NCBI GenBank assembly: GCA_031290105.1
Contig: JAITOD010000030.1
Coordinates: forward strand, 1 to 44,133
DNA: 44,133 nucleotides
Reading direction: 5' to 3'
Source of the DNA: Oscillospiraceae bacterium
Lineage (GTDB): Bacteria; Bacillota; Clostridia; Oscillospirales; Acutalibacteraceae
The notes beneath the pieces were generated by a model, which made no database searches, was not told where the DNA came from, and saw only the letters and a list, made by a program, of their open reading frames with translations. Position 1 is the first letter of the stretch; every line of letters begins with the position of its first letter. Shown here piece after piece: positions 40,300 through 44,133 of the stretch. A program made the position numbers and the translations under genes.

Positions 40300-41057
40300 T
40301 GGCAATTGTGTTTGAAAAGCCGAAGTCCCTGACGGACGCGGCGCTGCATTACTGTCCGGGCTGCACCCACGGGATTATCCACCGCCTGGTTGCCGAAGCA
40401 ATTGACGGGCTTGATATGCAGTCACAAACGGTGGGCGTTGCTCCCGTTGGCTGCGCGGTGTTTGCCTATAACTACTTCAACTGCGACATGGTTGAGGCTC
40501 CCCACGGACGCGCCCCGGCAGTCGCAACGGGAATCAAGCGTGTGTGCCCGCAGAACCTCGTGTTCACCTATCAGGGCGACGGCGATTTGGCGGCAATCGG
40601 CACGGCGGAAACCGTCCACGCCGCAAGCCGCGGTGAAAACATCACAATAATCTTCGTCAACAACGCAATCTACGGCATGACAGGCGGTCAGATGGCGCCG
40701 ACCTCGCTGCCGAACCAAATCACGCAGACTTCACCATACGGGCGCGACGTGAAGACCGCGGGCTACCCAATCCGCGTGTGCGAAATGCTCTCCACTCTCA
40801 GCGGCACCGCCTATGCCGAACGCGTTTCAGTGGACAGTGTGCCCAATATACGCAAAGCGGCAAAGGCAATCCGTAAGGCGTTTGATGTGCAAAAAGCCGG
40901 CAAGGGCTTCTCCATTATCGAGGTGCTCTCAACCTGCCCGACCAACTGGGGGCTGAACCCCGTGGAGTCGCTGGACTGGCTGCGCGATAACATGATGCCA
41001 TATTACCCGCTTGGGGTCTACAAAGACAAAACCGCCGAAGGAGGGGACGCGAAATGA
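40299..41057 (+). CDS. vorA: 2-oxoacid:ferredoxin oxidoreductase beta subunit (TPP-binding)
   Basis: 252 aa. The CPGCTHGI motif and the VGVAPVGCAVF segment are typical of the beta subunit. The TPP/Mg motif is GDGDLAAIG with the downstream NNAIYGMTGGQ. Binds thiamine diphosphate and Mg2+ and forms the active site with the alpha subunit. Overlaps the alpha stop by one base and the gamma start by ATGA, so all subunits are coupled. Gene symbol by analogy. Confidence 0.9.
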   Translation: MAIVFEKPKSLTDAALHYCPGCTHGIIHRLVAEAIDGLDMQSQTVGVAPVGCAVFAYNYFNCDMVEAPHGRAPAVATGIKRVCPQNLVFTYQGDGDLAAIGTAETVHAASRGENITIIFVNNAIYGMTGGQMAPTSLPNQITQTSPYGRDVKTAGYPIRVCEMLSTLSGTAYAERVSVDSVPNIRKAAKAIRKAFDVQKAGKGFSIIEVLSTCPTNWGLNPVESLDWLRDNMMPYYPLGVYKDKTAEGGDAK

Positions 41058-41596
41058 GCGAAAACAGGGACTTAAACGCCGTCCTTGCGGGATTTGGCGG
41101 GCAGGGTATACTCTTCATGGGCAAGGCGATTGCCTACGCGGGGCTGTTGGACGGACGCGAGGTTTCGTGGCTGCCGTCCTACGGACCGGAGATGCGCGGC
41201 GGCACGGCTAACTGCTCTGTGTGTATCAGCGACGAGCAAATCGGCTGTCCGCTTGTCACCGAGCCGGACGCGCTGATTGTGATGAACCGACCCAGCTTCG
41301 AGAAGTTTGTGTCAACAGTAAAGCCCGGCGGCACTGTGGTTGTGGAGAGCTCCATCATCAGCGCCAAGGTTGAGCGCGGCGACGTTTCGGTGTATTACGT
41401 CCCCGCAACAACCCTTGCCGAGCAGCACGGACTAAATGGCTTGGCCAACATCATACTAATGGGCAAGCTGCTTGAAGCAACGGGCTTTAGCGCTATGGAA
41501 ACCATGGAAAAGACCATGGAAAAGATTGTGCCGGCAAAAAAAGCTCACCTCATACCCAAGAATATTGAGGCGCTGCAGCTGGGCGCGGCGTATTAG
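41054..41596 (+). CDS. vorC: 2-oxoacid:ferredoxin oxidoreductase gamma subunit
   Basis: 180 aa. GFGGQGILFMGKAIAYAG at the N-terminus and SYGPEMRGGTANCSVCISD are the gamma-subunit signatures (CoA/alpha-subunit contact domain). With the delta, alpha and beta subunits this completes a four-subunit enzyme. The order delta-alpha-beta-gamma is the common clostridial order. Gene symbol by analogy. Confidence 0.9.
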   Translation: MSENRDLNAVLAGFGGQGILFMGKAIAYAGLLDGREVSWLPSYGPEMRGGTANCSVCISDEQIGCPLVTEPDALIVMNRPSFEKFVSTVKPGGTVVVESSIISAKVERGDVSVYYVPATTLAEQHGLNGLANIILMGKLLEATGFSAMETMEKTMEKIVPAKKAHLIPKNIEALQLGAAY

Positions 41597-41617
41597 CAAC
41601 CCGCAAAGGAGCGCAAA

Positions 41618-42286
41618 ATGCCACTGCTGACCGAGGAATCCCTGCGTGCTCTGCGTCTGCCAAACGGACAGCGGGAGCTTCAGGTTACATCCGGCACCGT
41701 TTGCAGTCCCAGTGCACTGGACTATCTTGCGTCACGCGGGATTGCGCTGGTGTTCTCCGATAAGGCGTTGCGTCGGGCACCCGGCAGTGCCAAGCCCGAA
41801 CATCTAACCCGCCTGCGCGGAGATGAGCTTGTGCCAAAAAATCACCCTGTCATAGCGTTCCGCGGCGAGATGGACGCGCTCTTTGCCGTCCTGGCGGAGG
41901 CGGGCACTGTTTGTGCTCTCTCTGCGCATAAGGAGCTTTGTGGGGAGCTGGCGGAGATCCTTGAGTTTACCCGCGCGGTTTTGCGCAGTGAGGTCACGGG
42001 GGCGGCGTTCACCCAAGCGGAGCTGCTTGGGCGTCCGCTGGACGAATACCGCGCAATATCGCACAACCCGCAAAAGCACTTTGGCATTGATCACCCGCTG
42101 CCAAACCTCGGCATGGGCGCGGCGGCGTTGCGGCTCAACACAATCCGCACTCAGGTGCGGCGGACAGAGCTTGCGGCGGCGCGGGCGTTTTTGGGCGATG
42201 GCGAACCACTGCGCGAGGATATCATCCTGGCGCTCAATCGGCTGAGCAGCGTAGTTTATGTGCTGCTTTGCCGTGAGCTGGCGTAG
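41618..42286 (+). CDS. EutT-like cobalamin adenosyltransferase family protein
   Basis: 222 aa, AAAGGAG before ATG. The N-terminal part (LTEESLRALRL ... LQVTSGTVCSPSALDYLASRGIAL) and the DELVPKNHPVIAFRGEMDAL segment match EutT. The C-terminal helix bundle has RLNTIRTQVRRTELAAARAF and DIILALNRLSSVVYVLL, the ATP/corrinoid site region of PduO/EutT-type enzymes. It probably makes adenosylcobalamin from ATP and cob(I)alamin. No ethanolamine-utilisation or B12-dependent mutase gene lies in the window. It is the last gene of the operon, 21 bp after the gamma subunit. Confidence 0.75.
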   Translation: MPLLTEESLRALRLPNGQRELQVTSGTVCSPSALDYLASRGIALVFSDKALRRAPGSAKPEHLTRLRGDELVPKNHPVIAFRGEMDALFAVLAEAGTVCALSAHKELCGELAEILEFTRAVLRSEVTGAAFTQAELLGRPLDEYRAISHNPQKHFGIDHPLPNLGMGAAALRLNTIRTQVRRTELAAARAFLGDGEPLREDIILALNRLSSVVYVLLCRELA

Positions 42287-42301
42287 CATCACGTCCCGCG
42301 C

Positions 42302-42330
42302 TTGCGGTTTTGGGCGGAGCGTGCTATAAT
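42302..42330 (+). promoter_or_regulatory. Promoter of the zinc-ribbon pair
   Basis: -35 TTGCGG (42302-42307), 17-bp spacer, -10 TATAAT (42325-42330). Confidence 0.7.
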
Positions 42331-42388
42331 TACGGCGATTTGCAAAGTAGCCACGTAAGAGCGCAATAATAACCGTGGAGATGGTGAT

Positions 42389-42970
42389 ATGGAAAAAGCA
42401 ACGCTGGCACACTGTCCCGTTTGCGGGCACTCGTTGGCGTCCTCAGCGTGGATCTGCCGGGGCTGCGGCGCGGCAAACAGGGCGAAACGTCGCGAGACAA
42501 TCAAAGCCTGCTGCTTGACGGTGTTTTCGCTTGCGTTTGTGTTGACATTTGCGGTATTTTTGCTAAATATTGTTGGGCTGTTCCAAAAAACCGAATACAT
42601 TTCGGGGCAAATCGGTGCATATGGGGTTGAAATTCTTTCTGCTGAAAGGGTTTCGGACGAATATTCTGATATGCTCCTGGAAGTGAAAATCAAGTGGACA
42701 AACGGCAGCGACATAGACACTTATTTTTCTGACGAAATTGTCCCCCGCGCATATCAAAACGGTCTGTATTGCATAAACTGGAGAACGTCCGAAACTGAGA
42801 CAGTTGCCGCCGGCGATTCCGCTGTGATCTCGTTGAATTTTTCTTTGCGATATGAAGACGAGCCGATAAATATTGAGCTGAACTCGTTGTTTTTTCCGTC
42901 GTCTTGGAATATGTTTGATAACAAAGTCGTCAAGACCTTTGTGCCGCCGCAAGTGGAGAATTTATCATGA
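42389..42970 (+). CDS. Zinc-ribbon membrane protein with DUF5067-like domain, paralog 1
   Basis: 193 aa, GGAGATG before ATG. N-terminal zinc ribbon (CPVCGHSLASSAWICRGCG, 9-27), basic stretch, one transmembrane helix (about 40-65, with FVLTFAVFLLNIVGLF), then an Ig-like beta domain with EVKIKWTNGSDIDTYFSDE, AYQNG and the closing FVPPQ, resembling DUF5067. The topology is likely ribbon inside, beta domain outside. It overlaps the next paralog by ATGA. Function unknown; envelope sensing or anchoring is possible. Confidence 0.78.
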   Translation: MEKATLAHCPVCGHSLASSAWICRGCGAANRAKRRETIKACCLTVFSLAFVLTFAVFLLNIVGLFQKTEYISGQIGAYGVEILSAERVSDEYSDMLLEVKIKWTNGSDIDTYFSDEIVPRAYQNGLYCINWRTSETETVAAGDSAVISLNFSLRYEDEPINIELNSLFFPSSWNMFDNKVVKTFVPPQVENLS

Positions 42971-43560
42971 ACATAACAATAAGCCCCTGCCCCGAATGCG
43001 GGCACACGCTGGCATCCTCGGCGTGGCGCTGCCCGGGGTGCGGCGCGGCAAATGCTCCCAAACAGCGCAAGGTAACCCGCACGTTTATTGCGGCGGCGCT
43101 GGCGATAATCGTGGTTTATTTGGGCGTGGTTTTCGTCGCAAATTTGCCGTATATTATTGAGCCGTCGCAAAAAATCGTGTATAACTCCGGCACAATCGGC
43201 AAGCACAAGATTGAGATTCTTTCCGCAGAACTCAAATATAATAAAAAACGCGATTCCGCTTACTATATATATGTTACCTTTAGGTGGACAAACGGCGGGG
43301 ACAATTACAGCACATTCTCAAATACGTTTGACGTAAGGGCTTTTCAAGACGGCGAACAATGTGCTTTCGGTGATTCTTCCGGAACTCACAGTCTGGTCAA
43401 TAGCGGTGACAGCGTGGAAGTTGTGGTGTCGTTCCATCGCCTTTACACTGAGCGCCCGATTGATATATCGGTTAGCGATTGGCTCTTTCCAAAGCTTGAC
43501 AAAATGCAGACCAACAAAATCGTCAAGACCTTTGTTCCGCCCCCAAAAACGGCGGAATAA
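42967..43560 (+). CDS. Zinc-ribbon membrane protein with DUF5067-like domain, paralog 2
   Basis: 197 aa, tandem duplicate of the preceding gene with the same layout: CPECGHTLASSAWRCPGCGAAN, a helix (about 40-62, FIAAALAIIVVYLGVVFVA), then KIEILSAELK, VTFRWTNGGDNYSTFSN, AFQDG and the final KIVKTFVPPP. The ribbon and the C-terminal IVKTFVPP/VVKTFVPP end are the best conserved parts; the middle is diverged, which argues for an old duplication under selection. Confidence 0.78.
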   Translation: MNITISPCPECGHTLASSAWRCPGCGAANAPKQRKVTRTFIAAALAIIVVYLGVVFVANLPYIIEPSQKIVYNSGTIGKHKIEILSAELKYNKKRDSAYYIYVTFRWTNGGDNYSTFSNTFDVRAFQDGEQCAFGDSSGTHSLVNSGDSVEVVVSFHRLYTERPIDISVSDWLFPKLDKMQTNKIVKTFVPPPKTAE

Positions 43561-43599
43561 CGCAAACTGAAAACTTGACAGTGCACGGCGGGGCTGCAA

Positions 43600-43632
43600 A
43601 AACTCCCCCAACCGTTTTGGCAGGGGGAGTTT
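43600..43632 (+). terminator. Bidirectional terminator after the zinc-ribbon pair
   Basis: Perfect 10-bp stem AAACTCCCCC (43600-43609) with GGGGGAGTTT (43623-43632), T/A-rich on both sides. It serves the pair and the convergent gene at 43643. Confidence 0.85.
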
Positions 43633-43642
43633 CTGTGTTATT

Positions 43643-44133
43643 TTAATTTGCCGCGGCGTTAACTTCAGTTTGCACTTTTGCCTTGCCGGCGTTGGTGGAT
43701 TTGAGTTCTTTTTGCGTCTTCACGTTCTTTTTGTCTTTGGTGAACGTGCCGTAAGCACCGACGTAAACAAAAAATAAATCCGGCGCAACTTTTTCAACAT
43801 CTTGCCCCAAAACGAACACATATTCCGTATTCTTTTTAATGTCGAAATCCGTCTCAGAGGTAAATTGCAGATATTTTGACTTTCGCTCACTTTGCGACAA
43901 TTCCGCCAGACCAATTTTTTGACCAGACGTTGGATTTTTACTTAGGTATTCCTCTGCCGTGACTGCCCCGCCGGGGAAGTAAAGCGTCTGTGCGCCCAAC
44001 TCCATGTCGCCGCTCAGCACCTCCAGAACTTGAACATTCAGCGGCGTGTACGGACTGGAAGGAGCACCGGGTTCGAACAATCCTGCCGTCCCGGCGGAAA
44101 GCACCTTTGCACGCACGACAACCTCTGCTTGCG
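43643..44133 (-). CDS. Partial protein of unknown function, N-terminus outside the window
   Basis: At least 162 residues are visible; the open frame continues to the right edge (QAEVVVRAKVLSAGTAG as the first residues seen). An internal GTG would give a 157-aa product, but the frame upstream reads as a continuing beta strand, so the true start is probably beyond the window. The sequence is beta-rich (TLYFPGGAVTAEEYL; TEYVFVLGQD), with a Lys/Asn-rich C-terminal tail. It resembles small secreted or lipoprotein domains. No family is recognised. Confidence 0.6.
   Translation of the reverse strand, partial: QAEVVVRAKVLSAGTAGLFEPGAPSSPYTPLNVQVLEVLSGDMELGAQTLYFPGGAVTAEEYLSKNPTSGQKIGLAELSQSERKSKYLQFTSETDFDIKKNTEYVFVLGQDVEKVAPDLFFVYVGAYGTFTKDKKNVKTQKELKSTNAGKAKVQTEVNAAAN

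Overview
The window looks like a chromosomal contig of an anaerobic, moderately GC-rich member of the Clostridia (Oscillospirales-like). The evidence is a Firmicutes housekeeping set (Noc next to RsmG, HolB next to RicT, YggS-SepF-DivIVA-LspA-RluD, YerB/DUF3048, RuvB, RecA), oxygen-sensitive metabolism (2-oxoacid:ferredoxin oxidoreductase, quinolinate synthase, NADP-dependent secondary alcohol dehydrogenase), and many near-consensus TTGACA-17-TATAAT promoters with strong Shine-Dalgarno sites. The species cannot be named from sequence alone.

Layout. 1-4.1 kb: one end of an integrative element on the minus strand, with DUF4314, an orphan cytosine-C5 methyltransferase, a broken Api92/DUF1281-like gene, a conserved element protein, a Dam-type adenine methyltransferase and a Cys-rich protein cut by the window edge. 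It abuts tRNA-Tyr. 4.5-7.3 kb: a zinc-ribbon membrane protein, noc and rsmG. 7.7-12.4 kb: alcohol dehydrogenase, nifS-nifU (Fe-S assembly), an unknown protein and nadA. 12.6-15.2 kb: a GH16 glycosidase, tRNA-Leu and recA. 15.7-19.4 kb: cysS, ruvB and an AceTr acetate/succinate transporter, bracketed by two inverted copies of a ~210-bp intergenic element. 19.8-25.4 kb: holB-ricT, a 54-aa small gene, rpiB, a YhhN-ogt pair and a serine hydrolase. 25.8-32.5 kb: tRNA-Val, yerB, an acidic unknown protein, aconitase, a second YhhN protein and an HMA/UreH-like/cupredoxin fusion. 32.6-37.3 kb: a HAD phosphatase and the ylmE-sepF-divIVA-lspA-ylyB type division cluster. 37.4-42.3 kb: a complex regulatory region followed by an operon of a P-loop ATPase, an ATC-hydrolase-like protein, a four-subunit 2-oxoacid:ferredoxin oxidoreductase and an EutT-like adenosyltransferase. 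42.4-44.1 kb: two tandem zinc-ribbon/DUF5067-like paralogs and a truncated exported-type protein.

The most unusual signals are non-coding. (a) At 37404-37567 there is a tandem 82-bp promoter duplication whose units each carry a perfect AAAAGGT-NN-ACCTTTT palindrome over the -35 box. It is followed by two identical 28-nt hairpins (37613-37701), which suggests an unannotated regulated small RNA or a relic of a type I toxin-antitoxin locus. (b) A ~210-bp hairpin-headed element occurs in two inverted copies (15357-15566 and 19464-19674), each ending 15-18 bp upstream of a -35 box. (c) Two unlinked genes of unknown function (4548-5333 and 10709-11350) share a conserved palindromic promoter block. 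(d) A 93-bp in-frame duplication/insertion sits at the start of rpiB. No CRISPR array, rRNA or intact transposase was seen.
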